A stretch of 64,000 nucleotides of DNA, from the NCBI GenBank assembly GCA_023014335.1, contig JAECYW010000008.1:434001-498000 (forward strand), read 5' to 3'. The translations under genes and the position numbers were made by a program. The DNA comes from Galerina marginata (taxonomy: Eukaryota; Basidiomycota; Agaricomycetes; Agaricales; Galerinaceae). Positions within the stretch are counted from its first letter, which is position 1. Every line of letters starts with the position of its first letter. This document shows positions 42,307 to 54,232 of this stretch, one piece after another. The notes under the pieces were generated by a model. The model had not been told where the DNA came from. It ran no database searches and saw only the letters and a list, made by a program, of their open reading frames with translations.

Positions 42307-43810
42307 ATGAACACTAATGGCAGTAGCCAAAGCGGGATAAACCTCACACCAAACACTTATTCTGTCGGCGACTACCTGACCCACTACCTCACGCGTGGCC
42401 AGAGCGTCGGGCTGACGGTATGCTTCCTTACACCCACTGTATTTTCTGGTCGCCTGACGACTTCACAGATCGTCGCAGAAGCTAGTCTGGCTTCGCTCCT
42501 TGCGGTTTTATATGTCTTCGTGATCATATATGTGAGCCCATCACCGCCAGGCATTAGCCATTCCTTTAAATGTCAAATTCCTGCAGCGGAATGTCGCATG
42601 GCGTGTCCGTAATGTCCCTAGGGATAGGTGGCAGGTCTTCTACACACCGATGGACTTGCTCATGGTGAATATTGTTTTTTCTATTTCGCTTTGAATCCCG
42701 ATTGACCGTAATCATTCTGTTTGAATATTAGTTTTCCCTTTTCTCAGCCGATCTTCTACAGGCGATCGGCGGTGTGATGAACTTGAAATGGATAAACGAT
42801 GGAATCGTACAAGTCGGCGACTTTTGTAGCGCCCAAGGTTAGTCCTCCTGGCTGACGAGTCGTTTCGCTTTTAACGGACTTCACATTCAGGAATTCTTAA
42901 GCAGCTCGGGGAAACAGGCGTTGCAATTACCACTCTCGTGAGTATTCACTCATTGATCGTTTCTGGTCTAAATAGAGTTATTTCTCAGTTGATCACTTTA
43001 TACACCTTTCTCGGAATATGGCTTGGGAAAGCCATAAGGTCGATGAAAATTACGAGAGCCGTGCTTTCTGCTGCATGGCTTTGCATCATACTGGTGGTTA
43101 TCACCGGTAATGCTGTTAATAGAGGACCGAATAGAATGCCCTTCATATCGCCGACGCCAGTAAGTCTTCTTGTCAGTTCGAGGGTCACTGTCTCATTCTC
43201 TTGATATTTATAGTACTGGTGCTGGATAGGCCAAAGTTATATCCATTGGCGCATCTGGGGTGAATATATCTGGCTATGGATCACATTGGGGTTTTCAATC
43301 GTAGCATATGTGCCTCTTTGGCTATGGAGTCGGGGGAACATTGTTATCGATGATCATTCCTGGTGGAAGTTTACGTTTCAACATGCAGACGTAGACGCAG
43401 ATCCCGTTCTCAGAGGACTCCGTCGCCGATCCCTCATGATGCTTGCGTAAGTAATTCGTTCTTTCTTGAAAAATTTCTTCTTTACCTTCGTTTCATCCAG
43501 ATATCCCTTTGCATATTGTATCTCAACCTTGCCCTTGAGCATTGTGAGGTGGATAGGCTTCGTCGAAGGTCCTTCCAATATCTCATCGACTGCGACGCTA
43601 ATTGTCGACACAATGTTCAACCTTAGTGGAACATTTAACGTGATTTTACTGCTTACTACAAGACCGGACTCCGTGCTATTTGGAAAACAGTTCCATATCC
43701 CCTTGGGCCACGCTCTACCTCCAGTCCAGTTGGCGCTTAACTCGGAGAGTATTCAGTCCATTCGGAGAGACGATGACACCGAGTTGGGCAAGCTGCCTTC
43801 ACGCTCCTAG
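42307..43810 (+). CDS. G protein-coupled receptor, fungal Git3/cAMP-receptor-like
   Basis: Eight exons (42307-42417, 42469-42531, 42587-42664, 42732-42837, 42891-42937, 42989-43159, 43214-43446, 43501-43810) give 372 residues. Seven hydrophobic segments can be counted. The pair of cysteines expected to bridge helix 3 and the second extracellular loop is present in GDFCSAQG and PYWCWIG. The helix 4 end, the GEYIWLWI block and VPLWLWSRGN match agaric class A-like receptors. A long third intracellular loop (about 43330-43440) and a hydrophilic tail fit G-protein coupling. The ligand is unknown; related receptors sense sugars or other small molecules. Confidence 0.85.
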
Positions 43811-44373
43811 CCGTAGACACTGCCCTGAGGAGCATTCAACGAGATCGTCGCGAGGTGAATCCCGAAACAAAGCAACGGACTGATATGATACGCCACAATG
43901 CACCGACAAGGACCTCGCCAGCCACATGGGCAACCCGAAACGAGCGGAAAGAATGGACAGAGTACTGATGTAAGTTGGTATCACGGCGCGAGACGAACTG
44001 GGAAAAGGAAGTACGGCCTTTGCAGCAAAACTCGAACCTTCCGTCGCTGAGTTTTCCTAGAGGAGAGCAATGAAAGAAGAAACAACTTTGCGACCTAGTT
44101 ATCTGTCGAGTCCGATGTAACGCCGACGCCGTCCAAAAGACAACGCCGACCCGAGATCGGCACCTTTTTCAAATTTGAATACGTGTAGCATGCAATTGAT
44201 CTCCATCTGGACCGCTTAGGATTGTTGACCGCAACGGACTCAAGCCTTCGACAACGTCATTGCTAAATGATGTCATATCGCCAAGTCTTACTGATGAAGA
44301 AAAGGTTCAAAAGACGCGTACTATCACCTTAATTTTCAGCACCCCCCGGCCCATCATCTTTGTCGCATCTGCA
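43811..44373. other. Intergenic, no gene recognised
   Basis: Between two plus-strand genes. No obvious TATA box, RNA gene or repeat. Confidence 0.4.
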
Positions 44374-46951
44374 ATGACCTCTCGCCCTACAATCTCCCCG
44401 AAGACCTCTGCCCTCTTTCATGCCGAAGCAGGAGACGTCTCTTCCCACAACTTCGAGAAGATCACACCTGTAACGCGTTCAGATGGACAGGGTTTCTTCA
44501 ATCTTGAACCGACATCTTTCGACATTCGAGAAAGTTTCCGTTTGGTTGGGCTCCTGATCATTCTCAGTCCGTTAGCCTTTGGTTACCTCTCTTTTCAAGC
44601 ATGCACGATTATCCTGGTTGCATCATATGCTCTCCCTCCTCTTATACGGCTTCGCTATCCCCGGTTCATGGAAGTTAACATTCTCGACGACCTCAGGATC
44701 AACGCTGGTGCTTCGCTGAGCCTTTTTGCGTCTATTACCGCATTACTATTACAGGTATGACTCGTGGATACTATATTCGCTCTACGGCTCTTTTCTGATC
44801 GAAAATTCCTTCCGACATAGTCCCATAATACCAGCATTAGCATTGCGGTGAGTTTACATGATTGACTATGAATTTGCTTTCTGACAGAAGATTTATAGGT
44901 CAAATTTCACTCCGAGTTTTATAGCCGCCCATTGACGCGCCTTCTCAGGACGTATCTCTACGTCGAGATGGCGCTCAACGGCACTTCCGAGGAGAAGGAA
45001 CAAACAGCAAGCTGGCTCCGCTGGATGCACCGTCACATACACGGCGCGATCACAGACGAAATGCGGGAGGAGCTCGGAATCCCGGCGGACGTCGAAACAT
45101 ACGGCTACATTGACGAACTCAAGGCGTACATCATGTACACCCTTACTTGGGCAACAATCGCCTTTCAAACGCGTTTTGGACGACCGTAAGTATTCCATTT
45201 GATTCATTCTTTTGTAATTATTTTAACATTCCTTCGTGATAGGCTCTCCAAGCGCGCCAAGGACACCATCGTCCTTGAATACACATGCGCAGGCTTACGC
45301 ATTGGCGTCCCCGAGGAATTGTTATCCAAGGACTACGACTCTTTCCTTGTATCCTTCAACCGTCGTCTTGATATCCTCGACGCAGGCTACTCTCTGACGC
45401 GTTCGATTGTTGAGAACGTCGAGGCATCCGTTCTGTCAGCAAAGAAGAACTGGATCACAGGAATTTTGGTCAGAGTTGCGTTGATGATCGGTTTTGATCT
45501 GCTGCCCCAGCGCGTCCGTGAAAAATACCAGCTCAAGATCCTGAGTACTTGGTGGCAACGCGCCATACAGAAGGTCCTCATCGCCGTGCTTTGGGTTGTC
45601 TATCCGATGTTGATGTGGCTTCCATTGCGCGGAATGATTTGCCTACTTCTTGTTTTGGAACCGCCGTTGAGGCCTCTTTTCATGGTACGCGGCCAGACAA
45701 TTCGTTTCGATGCCATATATCTAATTTCTCGACAGTCCTCCTTGCAAGCCATCCACTCGATGGACATCCTTGCCGACAAGCCTGTTTATTCCAAAGCAAA
45801 TTCTCAGACTGAAAAGTCGAACGACGAGGTGGCTTACGAACTTCCATCCTACCTGCTTTGGCTGGAATCTGGGAAGGACGGCAGACCTTATCTGCAAGCC
45901 GTTCTTGTCCGTATTTTGGCGGCCCAGCTTCGCTCTGCTCAAGCTGCAAGCTTATCACGATTGTCTATTGGTCGCCTTACTCCATGGATCCACCTTCCAG
46001 GGCGGTTGGCTGCGTTAACTGTTGAGACGATGCGTCGAAGTGTACTCGACACCGTGAGCTGTTGGAAAACGCAAATAAGGGAGAGTGTAGTATTCAAAGG
46101 GGAGGAAATAAAAATACCGAACCACAGTAAGCTCCTTCGTTTTCTGCTCGATCCTATTCTCATTTTTCCTCCTCCTCCTCAGTCGGTTTTGTAATGGATG
46201 GGAACCGTCGCTACGCTCGAAACCTCGGGCAACCAATTATAGTCGGGCATCAACGCGGAGCAAAAACTGCTGGTAACATCCTCGAATGGTGGTTGCGGTT
46301 CATGCCCAACACGGCGACATATAGTCATCCAGGTCCCGGACCCAAATACGTTACCGTCTGGGCATTCTCTGCCGAGAACTTTAAGCGCTCGCGCGAGGAA
46401 CTTGAAGGACTCTTTTGTCTAATGGCCGCCGAGTTCAAGAGCCTTGCCTTCACCTCCATCGTACATCTATTTCAGATCCGTGTACGCGTTATCGGGAACA
46501 AGGAAGGTCTCCCACGAGAGCTTCTAGATTCTATTGAACTCCTGGAAGATTCTACCGCTATGTACTCGCGCCTGTTTTTGCAGGTCGCCGTTGGGTACGG
46601 TGGACGTGACGAAATTGTGCGCTCGGTAAAGAAGGTACTAGCAAGCGGTGGGGAAGTTACCGAGGATAGTATCAGCGAGGCCACATTTTGCGCTCAAGTC
46701 GGCGTCCCTCCCGTCGAGCTTATCGTCAGGACATCGGAACGCCGGTACGTCTTTATTTATTACCCTCGATTCAGTTATTTCGCTCGCATTTCTAATCTTT
46801 CGTCTTTTACAGGACGAGCGGATTTTTCTTATGGGATACGCAGGCTGCTGAGTTGCACTTCATCGACAAGCTATGGCCACAGTTGAATGAAGGTGACTGG
46901 CTTGACGCTATTGCCAGCTTTACTAAACGGGAGATTCGTGGTGGAAGATAG
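44374..46951 (+). CDS. DUF2236 (MpaB/rubber-oxygenase-like) domain joined to a cis-prenyltransferase
   Basis: Seven exons join in phase into 742 residues: 44374-44754, 44821-44847, 44899-45185, 45243-45684, 45736-46126, 46183-46744 and 46813-46951. Exon 1 gives hydrophobic segments at about 50-85 and 105-127, so the protein is likely ER-bound. Residues about 140-300 resemble DUF2236, with YSRPLTRLLRTY, WLRWMHRHIHG (His180, 182, 184) and RFGRPLS. Residues 505-742 carry all cis-prenyltransferase regions: IGFVMDGNRRYAR (catalytic Asp515), VGHQRGAKTAG, VTVWAFSAENFKR, VAVGYGGRDEIVRS, and IVRTSERRTSGFFLW before ELHFIDKLWP. Cis-prenyltransferases extend allylic diphosphates with isopentenyl diphosphate. 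The frame is open across the join with little room for a promoter, but two overlapping genes, with the second starting at 46030, remain possible. Confidence 0.75.
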
Positions 46952-47153
46952 TCTCTCAGCATTGGCTTGATTCCAATGGGTATCTCCGGTGCATACATTT
47001 TTGTCGATTACTACTCACATTTGATGATACCCCTTTGCATCTTACTAAATACATATTTATATTCACTAAACTATTACACTAGAGCAATGCGTTATGACGC
47101 TTTTTGTATGTCCTACGAAATCTAAAAATCTATTCAGTACATGTGCCTTCCAT

Positions 47154-48050
47154 TCAGACCGCACTAGTGCCCTTCTCAAGAACCAACAATCTCGCATACT
47201 CGTTGCCGGCTTCGTCTCCGAGGACCTTCCCCACCTTGTGTCGACTGAATTCTGCCTTTCCCAAATTAAAAGCCATGCCTCCGCGCCTCCAACTCCCCTC
47301 AGGACTATTCGTCAAAATCGAAAGAGGAGGAAATCCCGGTACTTCGTCGACTTGCATACTCGCAGAGCCGAGAGGGGTACGGAATGGATCGTCAACGCCG
47401 CCGTCTTGTCCTTCGTCGAAGGCGTGGTAAGACGCGAACTGAGCATGGAGAGGACTGTCCAAATTGCTGCTCATAAATCCATGACCCTCAGACGGGTAGC
47501 CAATTTTCCGACCAATGCCATCCACACTCCAAGTATCGCTTGGACGAACCAACCTCTCCTCTTCACTCCAGTTTTCATTCTTCTTCCCCAACTTCTTGAT
47601 TCCAATCGCACCTCCCAACCCAGCCCCCATCCCCCCAATAGTCCTCAAGCCAACGCCCTTGACCTTTGTAAGCATTTTTCCGAGCCCAAACGCCGATACT
47701 GCCCTCGTTCTGCTTTTCTTTCGAGGCGGGGAGAATTTCAAGGCGGTGGTCAAGGACATATCCGATATTCCCGTACCAAAACCAGTACCAGTGCTCGCCT
47801 TGGACCGCAGGCTTAGAGCCGACCCGGCCCGTTTCCTAAGGAGAAGTGACGAGCGCGACCGCATATCGATGTCGACTGAACGCGTGCTCAGATTTTGAGT
47901 TGGAGAGCGAATGAGAGAGGGGGATGTTATCGGTGGGAGTGTGATTCCTCTCCTTTGAGCGGCGGTTAGATTTAGATTAACGGATGTAGCTTGAGTGGCT
48001 TGCGAAGGAGATTGGGAAGACGAAAGGACGGGCGAGAATGCTTGCTGCAT
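47154..48050 (-). CDS. Basic, mostly disordered protein, family not recognised
   Basis: Open frame of 298 codons without introns. The N-terminal half is Ser/Thr/Arg-rich with SP-type sites (SPSLIRSPTQN). The centre has a nuclear-localisation-like cluster (SPPRKKSRTRAVS) and a glycine-rich stretch (GGMGAGLGGAIG). The C-terminal half is acidic and polar. The composition suggests an intrinsically disordered, possibly nuclear and phosphorylated protein. Nothing supports a specific function. An extra 5' exon is possible. Confidence 0.55.
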   Translation of the reverse strand: MQQAFSPVLSSSQSPSQATQATSVNLNLTAAQRRGITLPPITSPSLIRSPTQNLSTRSVDIDMRSRSSLLLRKRAGSALSLRSKASTGTGFGTGISDMSLTTALKFSPPRKKSRTRAVSAFGLGKMLTKVKGVGLRTIGGMGAGLGGAIGIKKLGKKNENWSEEERLVRPSDTWSVDGIGRKIGYPSEGHGFMSSNLDSPLHAQFASYHAFDEGQDGGVDDPFRTPLGSASMQVDEVPGFPPLSILTNSPEGSWRRGGMAFNLGKAEFSRHKVGKVLGDEAGNEYARLLVLEKGTSAV

Positions 48051-48929
48051 TTTTCTGGACGTGTTTTAGATAAAGGGTGTCGAGCGTCCGAGGATGTCGC
48101 GATGGAAATCGGCAATAAATATGTACGAGTACGAGGAGAGATGCGGTTCAACGCAGATGTTACGAGGTGGGGCGGAGTTCGCGACGCAGATAAAGGGCGC
48201 AGCAAAGCCTGAATCGAAGGAAATAACGGATATTGCGCGTCGACCAATAGCGTGAACGGTGCCGTGTACAAGCAATCAATGCGACGACGTAGGCAGGGCT
48301 AATATTCCGATGAACGGCAGAGAAAGACAAAGGCAGACGGGAAACCACAAGTGGCACCAGGAGCAATAGGGTAGTAGGAATGGACGAATGAACTTTCGTA
48401 CGTTTTCGAAGACCTCCTCGTGTCCAAGCCTCCCTTTTATCTAATCTGCGAACGGGAGTCATGCTTGCGCCAGAGCCACTCCACAAACAAGGATAACAAA
48501 GGTTCTTTTGTCGCTGGTTGCAGTCTGGCCACTGCTCAACGTTGCTGAGCCAGTCGACGACTGAGTGCTTGGCAAAATAGCAGTGGCTCGGGCACGAGGT
48601 ATCTGGTTCCGTCGATCAACTGACTTGTTATCGACAATAACATTTCTGCGGAGATAGTACAAACTCGTTCTATTAGTAACACAGTAGAATTCGCTCCATG
48701 GCTATGGCCTGTACATGTAGTCTATGCAATCAACCAGCCACTGACTACTCTATAATACATGTTCAGAAGAACGGTACGCGACTTACTTATCTCTCTCAGG
48801 AGTTCCAGCCACAGCCTTATCCGCAGTCTCGGTATGGAAGCACTCAGTCACTCCACTGAAGAATCTTCTAAATAGTAACGAAAGGGAAAACTATGAGGCT
48901 TTCAATGCGAGTAGTAGAGGTAAGTTGGC
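48051..48929. other. Intergenic, no gene recognised
   Basis: Minus-strand frames at 47972-48486 and 48459-48662 have no known motif. It precedes the duplicated cassette. Confidence 0.4.
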
Positions 48930-51450
48930 TTTGGGTCCGTACCGTACACTAATTAGGAGTGGACGCGACGCGTCAATCGGTCACGTGCCGTTAAATTCTC
49001 GGCGCACAAGCGGCATGACGGGTTTAAAATTTTCGAACATTTTGCTAACAACCTCCAATCAATGCAGTGGCCTTCGTCTACGGAATGCTTCCAGTTTCTT
49101 GTTCCTCAAGGCCTCATTTAATCATTCTTTATCGCTAGTGCACTTCCACCTGGATACCTGCAATTTTGTAGGTTTTGCCCTGCCAACAACTCTAATGCAT
49201 AGATAGACATGCAAAACCACTCCCGCCAGCCAGGACGCCATTGGCTTTTGAGACCGGACCATAGCGTTGTGCAGAAATGCCACGTTTCCGCGTTACCCCT
49301 GGTTGCCTTTGCCCCTCAGAGTCGCAGTTGTATCCGCCGTGTGTGCCTGCATAACGCACTTGCCTTGCTGTGACCTGGCATGAAAGCAGAGTCTTGGTGC
49401 GACTGAGAATAATTCGCCATGGTCGAGTCAATGAAAATACATTTGTAAGTATCGCGTTCAGTGCCTATTTACATAGTTCTCTGACAAGTTCTCTCGCTTT
49501 GCAGGCACTCCTACCACTTTCCTGCAAGATTGGTTTCTAGTTCTGGCTCACCAAGGCACTGGACTGTTGTTTCGCGGACTTCAAAGAACCCCTTGCCATG
49601 AACAGAGCTTGACGGCCACTAGCGCGTAACGCAGCCTGTGAAAGTGAAAGGTATCAGAGCTTGTTTGGAGGTATGTTTTCTTCCTCGTCCATGGTCCTTC
49701 CATTTCTTGAGCATTCGTATTAGCCTTCTCTAGGATCACATCTTTCCACCACGACGACTTCCCTTACAGAAACTCACAAACCACCGCCAAACCTAATTCT
49801 TGAGTCGCAGCCCAATGTCATGGGGAGGGACGAGTCGCAACCAACACTCTTGCAAATTCATACAACCCGGATATCCTTCTCGGGACTGCCTCGGTCGTCA
49901 CGGATCTTGGCTACATTTCACCGGATGTAACTGCGGCAGTTCTTTTCGAAGAATGAAAGGAAGTAAAAGCACTGGCGACGTATCCTGGCTCATGCTGCTC
50001 CGCGTTCCGAGAGCTTCAGAGCCTTAAGATTTGGCCACTGATTTTTCCCTCAAGTTCGCTGTCGGCGCTGGTCCTGTGGAAGGTTCTTGGTATGAATCCG
50101 GGGAGGCTCGTTGTCAGTCAAACCATCTAACTTCGAAACTCTCCAGGTTGCGGGTGTTCTCCACGGAATTAGTGGACGAATTCTTTAACGCCGCGTACAG
50201 CTTACAATGTGCCATGAAGGATACCTGCCGAACACATGCGTGGCTATAATTTTATCCATAGAGAACTATGTTTACGTCGCAAGTGAGTGTTATTGGTAAT
50301 GAAGAAATCGAGACTGAGGCATCTAAAATGAGTTCAAGGTCGATATGTCACGGAAGAAACACATGATGCTCTTACCTGTATTAGAGCGGCAGAACATAGG
50401 CGGCGATCCCTGAATCAATCCAACCTGTAGCCACGAACGAGTCTCGCTCATTGGCGAGGGTAGTGTACCAATGATCCCCAATGACATCGTGGAAGAGCGT
50501 ATAAAGGGGGACGCTCCCACAAACCTGCGTCGAGTAAACATAGGCTGCAATTCCCACCACCTGAAATCCGCTGGCCACAGGGGGGGCACCGGTCGTCGAG
50601 GCAATGTAAAGGTAGTCCGTGGTTGTTGGGTTGAACATAGCGTAAAATGGCACGGTGAACTCTTGTGAAGTGCCCCACCCCCGGAAAATATCTCTTTGCA
50701 TCTGCCAATCGCCGCCGTGACTGATTGCATCGACGAACACAAAGGCCCTCTGGAGGATGTGTGCTGTTCCTGAGGGTGTAAATCCCGCGATGTATGTCTC
50801 GGCAAGAGTGGGGTCTGCACATGTAGCAGCAGCGCGGCGGGTCTGCTTCCGATTTATTCAGTAAGCACGACAGCACATATTTTTTACAAAACTTCCACCT
50901 CTTGTGGGATCACGGCACTGAAGACCCCGGCAATTAGGCTGAGGACCGTTGATAAAACGAGCGCGAATAGAAAATCCTTCATTGGGTGACGGTTTGTCGA
51001 ACGTTGGATGGTACCATGCCAGGACCTTTGGTTGTTATAACCCAGGTCATGTACATTTGGGAGATAAAAATGGAAGCGGATCATCTGAAGGCAGATAGGA
51101 ACCTGATAAACGACCCATCCATCTGTCAGCTTGGGCTTCTTAAAGATGGAAATGAAGAGTGGGACTCCCGCCGGGACTTCGCATTCATACTCTGAGACCC
51201 TATTTAAGACTGGAAGCCAAATGAAATGGCAGTCAATTGGACTCGTACCTGAATCCGGAAAATGAGCTGCCAATACAAATCTGTATCATTTCGTTACATT
51301 GTAGAAGTCTGTCAAAAGACAAGGTTATTATTTTATCAGGTCATGCGGACTCATCCCGCCTTGTTGAAATTCGATCAAAAGAGCATACGCTAACTTGTGA
51401 TAGTTCCGGACTTCAGTTTCTACCTCCCAGGGCTTTTATTGTCTAATATC
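48930..51450. repeat. Segmental duplication, left copy of the DUF5648 part
   Basis: Homologous in direct orientation to 56270-58560. Shared blocks include ttccagtttcttgttcctcaa at 49088 and 56429, gtccttccatttcttgag at 49697 and 56956, and gtcagtcaaaccat at 50114 and 57267, as well as the entire DUF5648 gene and its upstream 400 bases. The 49440-50280 part looks like broken exons of an unidentified gene in both copies, with stops in every frame. Confidence 0.8.
50381..50982 (-). CDS. Secreted DUF5648 protein, copy A
   Basis: Two exons (50982-50899 and 50842-50381) give 181 residues. A signal peptide (MKDFLFALVLSTVLSLIAG) ends near residue 22. The mature protein has repeated DUF5648 motifs: PFYAMFNPTTTDYLY, then PLYTLFHDVIGDHWYT, each followed by a hydrophobic GIAAYV strand. 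DUF5648 proteins are secreted fungal proteins with a presumed beta-propeller-like or lectin-like fold, and no activity is established. The paralog at 57540-58148 is close, with the same intron position and exon lengths. Both copies have GTTATAAC upstream in a matching position. Confidence 0.88.
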
Positions 51451-54232
51451 TGGGCTTTTTCTTTATTCAATACCGGACTCGCTAAATCAGGTTGCATGAC
51501 ATTGTTGGAGGTTCAGAGTAAGTTCCATGGTCAGACCAATTAAAGGCAGGTCAGTCTATTAACCACAGTAAGTGTCCGCGGTTCCTGACTTCTTATTTCA
51601 ATGCAGAACTTTACATCCACGAGGGTCGACACCTTGAACTATTAAACATATAGGCATAGCTTAAGACTGTCAGGAGAGAAGAAAGGGGTCGCGGGTCGCG
51701 ACGCGACGCGCCGTTATCAAAGGTCACGTGCATGTATATTGTGACAAAATTATCCTGAACTGTTCATTTTTGCTCCAACTTGCCATCGCTTTCTTCCTAC
51801 ACTCCACCAATCTTTGCTGCTCTGTCGTTCTGACGCATTCTAGGTCTATTCAAGCTGTAAGCGACATTCAATAGATCTCGTATATACTCAGACATGCTCA
51901 TATGGTTCTCAAAGTAACGTCAACTAGGGCTACACAAAGTCTACGCTTGTTGAAGCCACGCCCGATTTTGTGCCAACTATGCACATTTAGCGTTCGGGCG
52001 CTCCGAACATCGGGCTCAAGCTTGAATGCCTCTCCACTCACACTCCGAGAGAGAGGATATAATTTTTTCCTGTATATTCTTAGGCAATGGTTGTATGTCC
52101 TCTGTTGCGTTTCAACTCCGTGTGTGCTATCCTAACTCGAACATTACTTTGCAGCCTCAATCATTCTCCGCTGCTGTTGGACTGGTTATAATACTTATAT
52201 CCATCATGGCCGACGACGAGACCGACCGGTTCTTCACTGGCTTCAAGGACACCGCGCTGGCATCACGAAGTTCCAGACCAATCGTCCTCTCCAGATGCTC
52301 CGCAGAGCTAAACGTCAATGTATGATAGGACCGAAGTAAGGGACTCATGAAGACACCGTTAGCCACAAGCCGCCCGGCCTGGGACAGTTTCTGGAAGATT
52401 CGGCGAGTACTTTGTGGGGTAGAAGGCGACGTTAGGTGACGACAAGGCCGTGAAGACAACGATGACAAACTTGTCAATAGGTTTTTAGTAGCGGTGAGAT
52501 GTACAACAAATATTTTTCGAAGTATGTTCTTCTTTTTTTTTTTATCCTTATTTTTCTTTTTCTACGTTTAGTGGACATGTTCGTCCGTTGTTCGCCCTCC
52601 TTTTTTTCCTCCATTTTTCAACGTTGTGAACGGCACACTAATCACACCGTTTTACTCCCTGATCAGAATGTACTCCTTAAGCGTTTGCACCGTCCTTTAA
52701 ATGGTCAACTTTCCCCGCTTCGATCGATTGCTGTGTTGCTCGTTGTCAACCCCCAATTTCAGTAAGCACCTTTCATCGTTCACTTTTGTCGCCTTTTTAT
52801 TTGCGTATCTCATTTCATGGATGAGTTGGTTGGGTCGTTTGGCTATCTCGAAATTTGATTATTTTGGTTATCATTTCCGGAGTTTTCCCAAATACCTTTT
52901 TTACATGTCCGAAATTATTATTGCGTATCGCACATTTAAATTGTCCCCAAGAACTAGGCCAACACTTGAACAGCGATACTGGAACCGGGAAATTCTGGAA
53001 TGTCTTGACGCATGGCGTTGGTTACACCATCGTAAGTACTATCTCCATTTTTAATCTACTCTCGCTTACTTCCATGGGTTTCCTCAGTCCGAACACGTCT
53101 TGGTTCACCTGACAGCAGGCCATAGAATCGACGATAACAGGTTGAGGAGGATCCTGATAAGACTTGGGCTGATGAACGTTCAGCTGGAATTCGGCCTCGA
53201 GAACTCCTACATATGGCCTCAGCTGCAACCCGAACCGACGATTGACGTGAGACTCCAACGCCCTGGGTCAATACGGCATCCATTTCTGGACTTACTACAA
53301 CGACTTCCTCTATGGAATTAATCACGAACCTGCGCTACGCAAGACCAGAAGCCCGCCGAGAGGAACCGGCGCAATTTGAGAAAATCGACAACTACCTTGT
53401 TGTAGTCGAACGATCAAAGCTCTGTTTCGTAATCGAAGGCAGGCGAAAATGTTCTGGCAGACGGGATCACCGGCGTCGGCTACCTTCCACCATTCGAACC
53501 TGCCCGCACTGTGCAAGAACGAAGTTGCCAGCACCGTGAAACTGCCTGTATCAGGAATGGAAGGAACCTTTTGAACCTATTTGCTGCTCGTCTGGCTATG
53601 TAGATATTTTCGGTACGATTCTAGCAAGAAAACGTTGTTGTCATTCAAACTGAGTCTCCACCAGGTCAAGGATTACTTCTTCACTTTGCAAACGCTGTCC
53701 AGCGCTGCATCCCCTTTTTCCACCCAAAATTCCCGTTGCGCAAGCGCCAAGCAATAGTTTTGGAATACGCTACGTGGTGAACAATAACTTCCAGGGACAA
53801 GGGAATAAGAGAAAATCAATACAGGTCGGTATATGAACGACAGCTGCAAGTACACAGTGCCTGAGTTTTGATTTCGAAGCCAAAATTTATTTCAGAGCGC
53901 GGAATGTCGCAAGCCATGGGTGTCATTGGGTCGTTGAAGTCCGGTGGTCGCAACACAGCGCGCCCGAGATTGAACGACGCGAAATCGAACTTTGTGTAGC
54001 GAAGGGTACGCAGGAGCCTAGCTCAGCTTTCGGATGGTGTTCGTAATATTGGCCCGGACATTGTGCTGTCAGACGATGACAATGCTGAGATGGAGATTCG
54101 GGAGATGACATCCTTGTTGCCCCCTCTGTATCGCCGATGGCAGATGCGACTAGGAAAGCGAAACTGTTCACCCTGAAATTTACTCGTTAAATTAGGGAGC
54201 AGAGGTCGTTTCTCCGGCCACCCTTTGTTCGT
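51451..54232. other. Sequence between DUF5648 copy A and WSC copy A, absent from the second cassette
   Basis: The other cassette has only about 1.2 kb between its two genes, while here it is 3.2 kb. It includes a GC-rich block and GGTCACGTG at 51680-51730, which resembles blocks at 48955 and 56295. A frame through 52910-53030, with a possible intron at 53032-53089 and continuing to 53322 (VLVHLTAGHRIDDN...), looks protein-like but belongs to no family I know. A 39-codon frame begins at 52206. No gene is claimed. Confidence 0.4.

Noticed and set aside
47094..47816. A 240-codon plus-strand frame opposite 47154-48050
   Set aside because: It is the antisense shadow of the disordered protein gene; the minus-strand frame has the more protein-like composition.
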